Below, one piece after another: positions 32,687 to 45,400 of a stretch of DNA of 64,000 nucleotides. The notes beneath the pieces were generated by a model. The model ran no database searches. It was not told where the DNA came from and was given only the letters and a program-made list of their open reading frames with translations. Location of the stretch: contig SSNU01000123.1 of the NCBI GenBank assembly GCA_012064415.1, positions 107,712 to 171,711 of the forward strand, given 5' to 3'. The number at the start of each line of letters is the position of its first letter. Position 1 is the stretch's first letter. This DNA is from Gyrodactylus bullatarudis. Taxonomy: Eukaryota; Platyhelminthes; Monogenea; Gyrodactylidea; Gyrodactylidae. The position numbers and the translations under genes were made by a program.

Positions 32687-33040
32687 TCATAAATGTCTTA
32701 CAACAAGATATGCAAATTTTAAAATAACTTGAGTCGATGGCCATCTATTTGCACAAATTCGCGTCAAGCAATCTTCTTCGTGATTGAAGGGTTCAGACCA
32801 AACTTTAATCTTATTTCTGTAGGAGCTCCTATTTGGGTAACAAATTTTTGAGTAGCATGAAAGGCACAACTCGGAGGGAGAAAAATGTCTCCCATGGTTA
32901 ACCGGTTGGTTGAAATAATCCATACTTTTTCTTGATATTTCACCAGTGATTATGTACATCCTTCGGTTAGCGAAATAAAATCCACAAACATAGCAAAAAT
33001 ATTCTTTATCATTACGGCATTGAAAGACACGAAGATCCAT
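32687..33040 (-). CDS. Small cysteine-rich zinc-binding protein, transposon-associated (unknown)
   Basis: 117 aa on the minus strand. Starts MDLRVFQCRNDKEYFCYVCG; later FSPSELCLSCYSKI and VWSEPFNHEEDCLTRIC. The spacing C-x2-C-G, C-x2-C-Y and W-x-EP-x-NH-x2-DC suggests a zinc-binding fold. A homologue with DCYLC in the last motif lies at 43626-43944 in an intron of CAP gene 2, so it is repetitive. I recall similar W-EP-NH-DC motifs in repeat-associated animal proteins but cannot name the family. The frame is open; function unknown. Confidence 0.5.
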   Translation of the reverse strand: MDLRVFQCRNDKEYFCYVCGFYFANRRMYIITGEISRKSMDYFNQPVNHGRHFSPSELCLSCYSKICYPNRSSYRNKIKVWSEPFNHEEDCLTRICANRWPSTQVILKFAYLVVRHL

Positions 33041-33328
33041 TTTTGTTAAATGAACTCAATTACATAATAACATATTAAAAAATCCTGTTGAATACTGTGA
33101 TTGGTTAAGGATTGGTAGAATACAACTAATGATAAAATGTCAGGATGGGAAAAGGGTGTGTAGACAATTTAAACAAACGTTTAAGTAGAAAAATTATGAA
33201 ATGCCTATTTTTAAGAAAAAAAAAATTCGAAAAACAATAAAAAAGACACATAAAAAACTCAATACCAAAATTTATTTCTTTCAAAAATATACAAATCATT
33301 GTTATTGTTTATATTGATTTTATTATTT

Positions 33329-35343
33329 CAGTCAATAAGCAAGAGAGTTTCATGAATAGTAGAATGAAGAGTAGAGTTACAAGAATAATAGAATAATATG
33401 GTGTATTCTAAGGTATATAAGGTAATTTCATACCATCACACACACCCATGTATTTCACTCAGTTTCCTTACACTAAAGTATAGAAAGGTTAATTAATTAA
33501 GTAAACCAGTAATTAGCGAAGAATAGTTTGTTAAGAAATTTAGATGAAATAAAACTGTTGAAACAAAAATTGTAATTAACTGGTCTTTCTGAATTACAGG
33601 TAAAAGCTCTGTAAAGTGACGAGAGTTGTGTGAATTTGGAAGTACACGTTACTTATATACCATTTCTACACCAAAACTCATGAATTATAGACCAATAGAA
33701 ATTGAGCATTTGTCGGCCAATCAGAATCTAGCAATATTCCTCCCACAAAATTCCTACGGTTCCAAATATATTCGATTTTTAAATCGGTCTCAGATTTCGA
33801 ATGATTTTAGATGAATAATCAAAAAAGTCATTTTTCGTTTTCCCAATCCCATACCCCTCCCCATGATTAGTCATGGGGTTGACCATTTGTACATACATAC
33901 TATGTATTACGTAGGTGTGAATACAAACATGTCAATCAAAACTATCACACTGTTCTCCTCATTTTACATACAATAGGGGTTTCTACTAACACATACGCAC
34001 TCACTATCCCAATGAACAGTGGGTCACACACACACACTTACTATAGAATGTAATCCTACCACGCCATATTTGGATATGAATATACTCAAAATTTTATGCT
34101 GAATATGATGATACTAAATTTAAGTATGACTGACCATTGCTTAAGCTATTTTTGCTACAGCCTCTTCCTGATATGATAGAGAGAAAATTCGAAGTGGAAA
34201 TGATTCAGAACAAAAGATTACGATCATCTACAAAATTTCATCAACCAGTTGAAAAGTTTGAGATTCTAGTAGCAAAATATATTTGGAACCGTAGGAATTT
34301 TGTGGGAGGAATATTGCTAGATTCTGATTGGCCGACAAATGCTCAATTTCTATTGGTCTATAATTCATGAGTTTTGGTGTAGAAATGGTATATAAGTAAC
34401 GTGTATTTCCAAATTCACACAACTCTCGTCACTTTACAGAGCTTTTACCTGTATTATAATAAAACTGAGGAGTTTACCACGATTTTTTTTTCTAATTTTT
34501 AATGAAATGGATTAGGAATCCTAATTTAGAATCTTATCGTGGAAAATATTTATTTTCTCAAATCATTTCTTAACCTGTTTTATTATTCGTTTTTTATTAA
34601 AATATTCACATATTTCTTCATTGGATGAGGATTTTTAGGATAACTAAATCATGGATTAAGAAGTTCTCATTTTTTGCGAAGGCTATATTATTCAATACAT
34701 TGCTTCGAAAATTGCTCGACCAAAAGTGTTCTGAAAAGATCTTCTGAAATTCTATCCCAGGTCATATTAATCCTTTCAGAAATCTGATGAGCATCAAACT
34801 TAACAGCTTCCTTTGTCAAGATTCCGGCTGTTTGAGTATAGACGCGTTGAAACATAATATCTTTATAAGTGCAATCGAAAAATCATCTCAATAAATTGTG
34901 TTATACCCCTCAATTCTTATTAGAATATTTTAATAAAAAACGAATAATAAAACAGGTTAAGAAATGATTTGAGAAAATAAATATTTTCCACGATAAGATT
35001 CTAAATTAGGATTCCTAATCCATTTCATTAAAAATTAGAAAAAAAATCGTGGTAAACCCCTCAGTTTTATTATAATAATTCAGAAAGACCAGTTAATTAC
35101 AATTTTTGTTTCAACAATTTTATTTCATCTAAATTTCTTAACAAACTATTCTTCGCTAATTACTGGTTTACTTAATTAATTAACCTTTCTATACTTTAGT
35201 GTAAGGAAACTGAGTGAAATACATGGGTGTGTGTGATGGTATGAAATTACCTTATATACCTTAGAATACACCATATTATTCTGTTATTCTTGTAACTCTA
35301 CTCTTCATTCTACTATTCATGAAACTCTCTTGCTTATTGACTG
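33329..35343. mobile_element. Fold-back transposon with a nested MITE in its left arm
   Basis: The ends CAGTCAATAAGC (33329) and its complement (to 35343) mark arms of about 420 bp: 33329-33596 plus 34452-34609 on the left, 34923-35343 on the right. The left arm is interrupted by the 855-bp MITE 33597-34451. The central 313 bp has, on the minus strand (34680-34860), a stretch with RVYTQTAGILTKEAV and FDAHQISERINMTWD, possibly the C-terminal end of a transposase. Confidence 0.75.
33597..34451. mobile_element. 855-bp MITE of the CAGGTAAAAGC (pogo-like) family
   Basis: Begins CAGGTAAAAGCT and ends AGCTTTTACCTG, flanked by TA on both sides. TIRs are about 175 bp (33597-33771 with 34277-34451). 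The other arm of the host element (near 35070-35080) keeps the empty site GAATTATTATAAT, which shows that TA was duplicated on insertion. Termini match the pogo element at 59762-63996, a plausible source of transposase. Each TIR has two CCAAT boxes and a TATATAAG box facing outward. No coding region. Confidence 0.85.
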
Positions 35344-35589
35344 TATTATGAATCCTTCAGTTTTATACGAAATCATTGTGCTTATTAAAATGAACCAATT
35401 AGAATCGAGAAAAATTGAGTGGAATCACTAATGAAAAAACCTTGAATAACATCTGAATCAGAAAAGATATATGGTCATGCGAGGTATCATTGGATAGAAG
35501 AATTAATTTTAAAATTATTTCTGTCTTCTCATGAACTAACCAATTCTTTGCTGTCCACTGTCCCTACGTCATTTTCTCTTCACTTTCTC

Positions 35590-35680
35590 ACAACTTTTAT
35601 TGTCTGTAATTACAGGTTGGGTCATAATTTGATCATAAACTTTTGTTGACTTCTCGTTGGTTTCACCATTTGTGTGTGTG
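35590..35680 (-). mobile_element. PLE tail scrap
   Basis: Minus strand reads KSTKVYDQIMTQP-like residues and a basic run, matching the PLE C-terminal tail. Confidence 0.5.
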
Positions 35681-35759
35681 TAAATTTGTGTCCTAGGAAA
35701 GTGATTTCATTCTTTAACCCCTACGATCCCAGAGGTCGTTTACGACTTTTAAATCAACA

Positions 35760-36010
35760 GTTTTAGGCGATCGCTGCATTTTAACGGGTTCGAAGGGGTT
35801 AAATCGACATTTTGTCATTTAAATTTGCACATTGTGTTGACTGTGAATGTTGAAAATTTCTTTCAGGTGTCGAATATGTTAATCTTCTGTCTGACTGAAA
35901 ATGATTATATCGTCAATATAGCATCTTGAACTATTGAATTCATGTGTTGTTGAAATGCTGGAGTGCTGTTCTTCAATCTGTACGGCATTGTGGTGATTTC
36001 AAATTAACAG
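35760..36010 (-). pseudogene. Ty3/gypsy reverse transcriptase scrap
   Basis: Minus-strand frames give MPYRLKNSTPAFQQHMNSI, then YIDDIIIFSQTE and HIRHLKEIF, and CRFN. These are the conserved palm motifs of Ty3/gypsy retrotransposons. Frameshifts and a stop break it and no LTRs are visible. Confidence 0.7.
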
Positions 36011-36469
36011 AATGTTGTCTTTTTTGCTGTAAGATTTGAAAAGATGTTTTTGCGGTCCTTAAAATAGGGTTTTATGTCGTTTATTTAGGCCCTAGTAATA
36101 ATCAGAGACCGCACTGTGCTAGTACGAGTGAATTCATGATATATTCCAGAATATTATCCCGGTTATTCAGAATAATGGTTTCCTTCTCATGTGTCTATCT
36201 AAAAAAAATAATTGATACGGATTGTGATCACAATCACTTGAATATAAAATATTGCATATAAGAATATTTCACGTACCTGGTAATGAATTATCTAAAAATC
36301 TAGTAAGGCTATGGCTGATAATGGCTACTCATCTTTAAAAAAATGATGTAATTTATCAAAAAAGGTTTTCTGTCTCTATACTTAAAATTCATCAAAACTA
36401 TTGACGTTTATATGATTAATCTTCATACAAAATAGTATTTAAGCATTATTTTGCCTCTATGATTATAAA

Positions 36470-39400
36470 ATGATACTTTCATTTATCTTACGGATAGCTT
36501 TTTGTGCTCAAGTTTACGGAACACCTGCGGAAGATTTTCTCAATGCTCATAACGAATTCCGAATGATTATTCGCGATGGATTGAATCCGACACAGCCTCA
36601 AGCCGAATATCTTCCTGACATGACCTGGGATGACGAATTAGCAAGAAATGCACAGAGCTACGCTGATCAATGTTCCTTACAGCTTAGTGAAATTCCAAGT
36701 AGAAAAGTCGAAAGATTTCCTTATGTGGGAGAGAATGTTGTTATATCGAGTTCAACCAATGCACACATGTGAGTAATAATGAAAATCCCAACATTCAATA
36801 CGCAAGATAATTATATTCATTTTAAGCTTGATCAAGAGTATTTACGATGATTATGTCAAATATAACTACACAACTCATTATTGTAATGGTAATTGTAAAT
36901 CCTATCTTCAAATTGTTTGGGCTGAATCAGTAAATCTAGGATGTGGAATCAAGGATTGCAGAGGAATAAAGTTTGCTGTCTGTCGCTATGGACCTGGGTG
37001 GGTTGCATTATTGACTCCTGGATTTTATTAAAATGCCAGCTTGCAGACTATATATCAGTAAACAAGATATACATCATTATAATTAAATTATTTTTATTTC
37101 AGCGGCAGCATTGCTGGCCAAAGACCTTATCGAGAAAAAGGAGGTAGTAAGTTGAAATTCAAATTTCATAAATATATTGTATAGTGGTCGAATTAATATG
37201 TGAAACACTCTGAATATTTTAAACTTTCGATTTATTTAAAATGATAAATTTTTCAAATCAAGACCATTTGATACGTTATAAAATTCTTTATCAATTGATA
37301 TCTGAATGAATTTTTTAACCTTTTCATCTTTCCCTGTACAAGTAAAAATACTATTTTTCATTGAAGTTGAAAACGAACTAATATGTGAAACACTTTTGAT
37401 ATTTTCTCTATCTACTAACATAGTTGTTTAAGAAATCTGTTGTAAGTTAATATTTCATAATTTCATGAACTAATTTAAGAATATACCACAAAAAACATTG
37501 ACTTTCTGAAAGATGTACCATCATAATTGTCGCTTCAATTGTGAGGAACTCAAGACTATTAAAACCATGAAAAACACTGGGATTTCAAATAGAGAAATCG
37601 CACGAAGATTCGAATGCTCCCCTGCAACAATTACAAGAATTTTTAACAAGAAAACCTACAATAAAAATTCAAAAAAGCCTGGTCGAAAGCCGAAAATTAC
37701 AAACATCCAGAGAGGGCAAATCAAAAGACTCCTTACTAAAAACTTTATGAATTGCAACCAGGCAAAAGCAAAGCTAGATCTGAGTCTAAATTTAAGAACC
37801 ATTCAAAAATATGTAAAAAAAATATGAAAATGTCTTGGAGGAAATCAAAAAAAGTCCCGAAACTCTCAGATTTCGATAAAATTTTTCGAGTAGATTGGAT
37901 CAAGGATAAATTGAGCCAAAGAATCAATTGGGATAAAGTCAATTTTACTGATGAGAAAAGGTTTAATTTGGATGGGCCTGATGTTTCAAGTTATCATTGG
38001 TGTCCACAAGGGGACGTCCCTAAGAAAATACTGAATCGCGAACACAGTGGAGCTTCGATTATGGTATGGGGAGCGATTTATTCAAAAGGAACCTTACCTA
38101 TAGTCATTGTTGATGGAAAATTAAACTCAGAAAAATATCAGAATATTTTGATTGATTCCATTTTATTATTCAAAAATGAGTTTAAAGATGATAATCTTGT
38201 ATTTCAACAAGACAATGCTCCATGCCATACATCAAAATCGACAATTGAATGGCTAAATTAAAATGAGATTGATTTTATTGATTAGCCACCCCGAAGTCCA
38301 GACCTTAACCCAATAGAAAACCTATGGGGACTTCTATCTCAAAGAGTTTATTCAAATGGGAGGCAATTTGAAAATGTCCATGAACTTAGACTTGAAATTA
38401 TAAAAAAGTGGTCAGAATTAACTGAAAATGATATAAAACCATTCATTAATTCCATGAATGAAAGATGTTTCGATGTTATAGAAGAAAAAGGTGAATTTTT
38501 GGGTTAATATAAAGTGTTTCACATATTAGTTCGTTTTCAACTTCAATGAAAAATAGTATTTTTACTTGTACAGGGAAAGATGAAAAGGTTAAAAAATTCA
38601 TTCAGATATCAATTGATAAAGAATTTTATAACGTATCAAATGGTCTTGATTTGAAAAATTTATCATTTTAAATAAATCGAAAGTTTAAAATATTCAGAGT
38701 GTTTCACATATTAATTCGACCACTATATTTCTATCGGAATATATTCCGTATAAATAATTCAAGGAAACGATTTCCCAATGTACCTGGTTCAGGACATTCT
38801 ATTTTCCCGTGTGAATCTATGAATTTTGTTATACTCTTTGATGGGTTTACCTTTTTTTCTTAATATTCTACAGTGGTCACTGAGGATCCTAGGCAGGTAA
38901 ATCTTGCAACTGAGATGCTAGATGCTCATAATAAATTTCGAAGATCATATCTGAATGGAGAAGAAAATCGACAGCCACAAGCTCAGATAATGCCAGATTT
39001 GGAATGGGATGATGAAATTGCAGCAAATGCACAAAGGCACGTGGAAGGCTGTTCGTTCAAACATTCAACAGAAGATGATCGTAAAGTTGATCGCTTCTAT
39101 GTTGGAGAGAATCTCGCTACAAGTCCATTTTTTGACACTCCAAATGATTGGTAAGAACAAAATTATAATGATAGTAACTATTTTTAAAACAAGGTTTATT
39201 CAGGCCGAAATAGAACATGTTCAAAATAGAAGTACAGATATATTAACACCAAATGTACATTTCTTAAAGGATCATCATTGGTATCACTTTAAAAATGATA
39301 AGAGTTAAATAATTGAATGAAAAAATAATTTACAATTTTAAAAGAAGTAATTTAGTAAAAGTTTACGAATTAAGAATAAATGCAAGCTGAAAAAACACCA

Positions 39401-42400
39401 AAACTCTCCATTGAATAGCAAAAGTGGGGAGAAAAGTGAAAAAGCTCACATAGGCCAAGGAAGTTGAAGATTATAGGAATAGTTTTTCTGAACGCATAGA
39501 TTGGGTTTGTATTGATTGATAAAGAATTTCTTCTATGGTGGGAAATATTGCGGAATTTCTTCAAATATATAAGATTCATCAGACACTTACACCGGCTAGA
39601 TATTTATACAAAATTATAAACATATTTGGGATCCTCTGATAGTTTAAAACCATTCCCCAGATTTAGTAAAGAAAATTTTTGTGATATGGTGAGGATGGCC
39701 GGATGTATCTAGGGCATCTTTCTTCTCTTTAGGTAATGATGTAACGTTGAATGTCCTTTGGATAATTTTCTCTTTCTACCCCGATTCGTAGTAGGAGGTT
39801 TATGTTACTGAACGGAGTCTTTTGTGCTAATTACAGGTTGAGAGATAATTCGATTATCAACTTCCGTTGACTTTTCTAGATTTTCACATTCTCTCTCGAT
39901 TGTGGTTGTAGCGAGGACTGATTTGTTGAGTTGGTTACTTTGAGACGTAGTTACAACTACTTGCTCTTCTATTTCATTGATTGCAATCTTGTCAGGATTC
40001 TGGGTTGAAGTGCAAATGAGTGGATCCTCGAGAATCTTAGCAACCTTTTGCAACTTTTTACGTTGTGTGAACCTTTTCTTGCCGGTGATGCCCAGTTTGG
40101 TTGCCAACTCCTTCTGTTTGCAAAGATCAGGCTTCAAATCTCTAATGTAGTGTGACTCAGCCTTGCAAAGGACCTCTTCCTTGGTTGAACGTGAATCACT
40201 TGGATTGACTTGGTATGCTGAAGTTGTTCACATCAGGAGTGTGATTTGTTGAACTGAGGTGCTCCTGGACCGACGAACCTTTGTTTCCCGCACTGAGGTG
40301 TTCCTTTATTCTTACCTTGACTGGTCTCACTGTCTGCCCAACGTAGGAAGAACCACAATTACATTTGAACAATTATATAAATCCTTTTCTTTCAAGCCAA
40401 GGGTTTGAATCCTTGTTTAAATCGGGAATCAATTTCGTTGTTCTGTGAAGTACCTGAAGCTTATAATCAGGAAATGCTCTTTTGGTCAAATTACTTGTTA
40501 TTGAGTATTTGATGTGCAACATCTTCTTTAAACGGCAACCTCTGCATCAGCTTTCACGTGTATACTAGAATGCTTTCAAATGAACGCTTCAGGATAACCA
40601 TCTTATATAAAAAGATCGGTAAGAATGCGCTTATCCTCTGATTTATTACATTCAGACGAGATTCTCTCAATTTTTGGAAATTCATTTCGCACAAGACTTT
40701 TCTTTTGGCACACTGGACTGAAATTGAGGTATGGCAAAAACTGCGATGGAACAGATTTCTTTCTGTATATCTTAGTATATGCTACTTTGTTTTCCTTTGT
40801 AACCAAAACATCGAGAAAATTCAATGCATTGTCTTGCGCATCATCTTTTGTAAAGGAAAAATTTGAAATTGAAGCTACGTGGTTTTCCTGCTTAAGATGT
40901 CTAGTAACCGCGGTATCCTCATGTAGATGATCATTCGAATATAGTGGATTGAGTTTGCATAATAACATTGTGTGTCAAAAAAAATAGGTCTCGGAGGGGT
41001 TTCAAGACCATATTCTGATGCAAAATTCGACGCTGATTCCGAATCTGTTCTCAGAATTCTGTTTCATGCTTCGTTTGGGAGAAAATCTCAAAAATGCCAT
41101 TTTGCATATAATTGAGCTTCAAAGTTACATTATATTAAATTTGGAAATTAATTATACCAGTATAAAATTAACATTTATTAATAGAACAATTAACTCTGCG
41201 TCGATTGATGTATGGCAAGGCTACGCAAATATTTGTTATTACTAGAGTCCAAACTCATAAGGAAGATAGGAGAACGAACGAATAATAGTGATAAACGTTT
41301 TATTTCGCCAGGTCTCTTCAGACTTAATCCCGGGCTCTCGTTATATACTGTTACATTGCAAATTTTTCTGCTCTTACATTGGATAAAAAAGGGAACTCAA
41401 GGAGGGGGGAGGTGTTCATTTTTTGATGATCCTGTTTCCAGGCTGCTTCATTTTTGTCGCTTCAGAAATCCATCCATTAGTAACTGACCACTGTGTCTTT
41501 TTCGCTTCCGTTTAATTGATGGATTCTTTTTCACCTCGTTATTTGCACTAATTGTAGGTTGGCTCATAATTTGATTATCAACTACAGTTGACTTCTCGGA
41601 TTGTTCATTGATTGCCAACTCTAAATTGGTTGCTGGGGCTGAACTTTGCACTTGTGATTGGTGATTATTGGCTACAGCCAACTTCTCTGGATTTTCATTT
41701 TGGTTTTCACTTGTGCATTGTGTTGAGCTAAATCTGGGAGGGGGTAGGACTGTGGTCTTCAGTATTTTCTCTATTTTCGCTAATTGCCTTTGTTTCGTGT
41801 ACCTATCCCGGCCTCTGATACCAAGGTTGGAAGCGATTACTTTCTGTACACATAAATCCGGTTTCAATTTTGATATAAATTGTGACTCTGCACTCGATAA
41901 ATCATTTTCCCTTGCACGGCTGTTGAGACTCTGATTGACTTGGTAGAGAATTGTGAAATTTCCTTCGTCCGCCTTGTGTCCTGTTTCCTGTAGGTGAATC
42001 TGTACGGCACTGTTGTGCTTTGGCCTTAGATGCTCCTTGACTCTTTCACCTAGTGTTCTCGTAGTTTGCCCGACATACTTGGAACCACAAGTGAAAAGAT
42101 AGATCACTCCTCTCTTCTTGAGCTTTGGAATGGGATCTTTGTTATGTCCATTTAGAAGTTTTGTCGTTCTCTGTATGATTCGAAGCTTTCTGCCTGGGAA
42201 CGTCTGCTTCGTGATTTGAGTCAGTTTGTTACTCAATATTGACTTGGATGTGTCACCTTTAAAAGGTAGTTTTAGGTAAATGGGTTCATCGTCTTCATCG
42301 TCCGCTTCGTTGTGTTTGGGTTTAGTATGGGCATGTTTGTCAATGAAAGCCTCCGGGTAACCATCCCTCATCAACAGCGATTTCAGTTTGCATCTCTCTT

Positions 42401-45400
42401 CCTTCGCGTATTCTGCCGAGACTAGACTTTCAATGTTCAAGAATTCATTTCTCACTATGCTTTTCTTATGTTCTTTGGGGGAGAAGCTATAAAAGGGTAA
42501 AAACTGTGAAGGAGCATTTGTCTTCCTGTAGATTTTCGTCTTTCCAACTGATCCCTCACGAATAACTTCAAGTTGTAGAAAGTTTAGTCTTCCCTCCTTC
42601 TCACATTCGTTGGTAAAATCAATGTTTTCGTGCATAGCATTGAGATCCCTTGACATATCATTTATATTGCAATCTTCGTTGACAAGAAGAAAGGTATCAT
42701 CCAGGTATCTGATGTATAGACGTGAGCTGTTAATGATGGACATCATAGAGGTTTGTTCAAGCGAGGCCAAAAACATGTCTGCTAATAATGGACCTATAGG
42801 GCTTCCCATAGCAACTCCATCGATTTGTTTATAATAGACTCCTCCGAATTTGAAGTCAATGTTCTTCACTGTCATGAATATCAGGTCTCCCATAGTTTCC
42901 GGTGGAATTCTGCAAAGAGAAGGGAATTTAATCATCTGATCCTTTATAAACTTAACAGTTTCTTTGAGGGGCACGTTTGTGAACAGGGAAGTAACATCAA
43001 AGGACACCATTTTACATCCCTGGAAATTGGTCTGCCGGATCCTCTCTATGGCTTTCATTGCATTTGGTACGGAATAAGAGCATAATTGGTTTCTCAATGG
43101 CATGAGATTGTATTACGCGGGAAATCGCAAAATGAGTACTCGAAAGTCCCAATTTAGGTGAAAAAAATCAAGAAATTTTATCAACTTACAGGTTTATTAA
43201 GAATAAATTCCAGAATTTTAAGCAGGGATCTAGATCAAAATTTTGTGTTCTTTCGAATCCCGGAACAATCTGACTTCATCTTCTTGCCTTAATTTAGCGT
43301 TTCAACTGGGTAGAGTTATTTCTCACTAGCTTAGTAGACATCTCCTCTTGAAGGCTTTTATTCTCTATTTATCAACTTTAACCGGGTATATAGACTAAAA
43401 ATTAATTTGAAATTCAGAAAGTGTTCTTTATAATACCTTGAGAGATTTGTGAGCTTAGGGATCGACACAATCCTACAACAAAGCACAGTTTAATAAGTTA
43501 TAAAATGCATTTTATTTTTTAAACTAATGACGTTTAAGCATTCCTCTGGCCAATAATATGTTGATGATTCAGCATTTTTTCTCAAATGCTTTATTTCAAT
43601 CCCACGTTATTCAGAATTCGTTAAAATGGATCGTATCTTCCAATGTGCTAATGATAAAAACAAATATTTTTATATTTGTGGATATTATTTTGGTCTTAAA
43701 TATATGTTCCAAATCAATGGTAACTTGAAAGAAGTTATTAACCAATATTTTGGTGCTGAATTTTCTTTCGATCGCGAATTCACTCCTCAAAAGATATGTG
43801 TATCTTGTTATTCAAAAATTTCAAATCCTGCGCCACGTTCGAAATAGAATAAAATTGTGGTATGAGCCCGCCAACCATGAACAGGATTGTTATTTGTGTC
43901 TAACAAGAATCGTATATTTTAATTTGTCCAAATTATTTTTATGATCTGAAAATCTGCAACTATATTCAGCTCTAACTCATAGTAGTTGATTTTAAGAAGA
44001 ATTTTTTTCATTGATTCATAAGTTTCACCCACTCTCCGTGAATAGGCTATCGGGATTGCAGGATGCGAATTAATGTTGCTGAGTAAAACACACTTTAAAT
44101 TTTGCATCAGAATATGGTCTTGAAACCCTATTACTCCGAGACCTTTTAAAATGTAAGTAAATTATTTCTAAATACCAAAATCTAAGTTTTTACCCGTTTA
44201 CAAACTATCTGGCTTACTGGAGGTAATATATTTCGAATTGAGTATATCTCTATATCTATTTATCCATGTAAAAGAAAATTTTATTAAAGGCCTGTGATAG
44301 CTTGGTATGAAAGAGAGATAGACTTTTACACTTATGAAACAAATCAATGTACCAAAGTATGTGGACACTATACAGCGATAATTTGGGCATCAACCAAGTA
44401 TGTTGGCTGTGGTCGAAAATATTGTCTACATCCTGAGAATCCGACAAGCGGTACTTATATGTATATTTGCCAATACGGACCGGCGTGAGTAATGTTGAAT
44501 TAATTTATATATTGTTCAATTTTTTACTTCAATGTTAAATATTCAAGAAAATCTTCAAATCATTATTTCAAGCAAGATAATAACACCGCATGTCACTTTG
44601 ATTTTGATATCGTGAAACCAAAATAAAATTTTTATTTAAGCTCAAAATCAAAAACAGATACATTCGATGTACAAATCATATATTCTAAAAGATGACCAAT
44701 GATATTATGTATTAGAACAGAAAAAAAGGATATATATGATAGGTAACAAGCTGATGAGTGTGTCCGAAATGGATATCATTCTTGTGAGAATCTTGGATCT
44801 CCCTCTTTTTTAATATGAGATAATTCGCCCAGGTGAAAGATCAATTTTTTGAAAAAAAAACTCATTTGAGAAATTAACTAATTACCTATCAACTGTGATG
44901 ATATCTAGTTTTGATCAATTAGTTTTGGCAATTCGAATTTTCGTTTTTGCGAATATCTCCGAAAGTGAATACAATTCGCAAATTCTGAGAACATATATAG
45001 AATCTGCGTCAAATTCCGGATGATATATTAATTGATTTATTTTTAGGTATAAAAGAATAGGTTTCTTATTCACTAAATGTACATTTCTATGTAGTTCATC
45101 AGTAGAGACACATAAATATTGATAAAAGTTTTAAATTAATTGAAAATAATATTTTAAAATTTTGAAAGAAGTATAGTTGAAAAACATAAGAATATAATGT
45201 GAGCAGAAAAAACACCAAAAATCTTCAATAAATAGGTTTTTAAGACGTTTATTTAGGCCCTAGTAATAACCAGAGACCGCACTGAAGAGAAAGGTGAAAA
45301 AACTCACATAGGCCAGGGTAGTTGAAGGTTATAGGAGTAGTTTTTCTGAACACACAGATTTGGCTTAAAGTGGTTGATCAAGAATTTTTTCTTCACCCAT

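Larger units (their letters stand above)
41245..43103 (-). mobile_element. 5'-truncated PLE with intact RT and GIY-YIG ORF, in intron 4 of CAP gene 2
   Basis: The ORF 41448-43103 is followed by a terminal repeat (41245-41360) with CCAAT, a degenerate TATA region and a ribozyme. The 5' side stops abruptly at about 43103, losing the N-terminal region and DKG motif. Confidence 0.85.

Noticed and set aside
34776..34800. CTGATGAGCATCAAAC resembling a hammerhead core
   Set aside because: No G before AAA at the right place, and no complementary flanks. It fits better as part of the transposase relic on the minus strand.
36062..36115. Repeat of GTTTATTTAGGCCCTAGTAATAA shared with 45240-45292, reading CTGATTA or CTGGTTA ... 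CTAAATAAACG on the minus strand
   Set aside because: It looks like a terminal repeat with a ribozyme ancestor, but position G8 is T in both copies and GAAA is lost, so I did not call it a ribozyme.
41625..43085. Plus-strand ORFs antisense to the PLE (41668-41934, 42610-42834, 42825-43085)
   Set aside because: Shadows of the intact minus-strand PLE frame, with no family motif.
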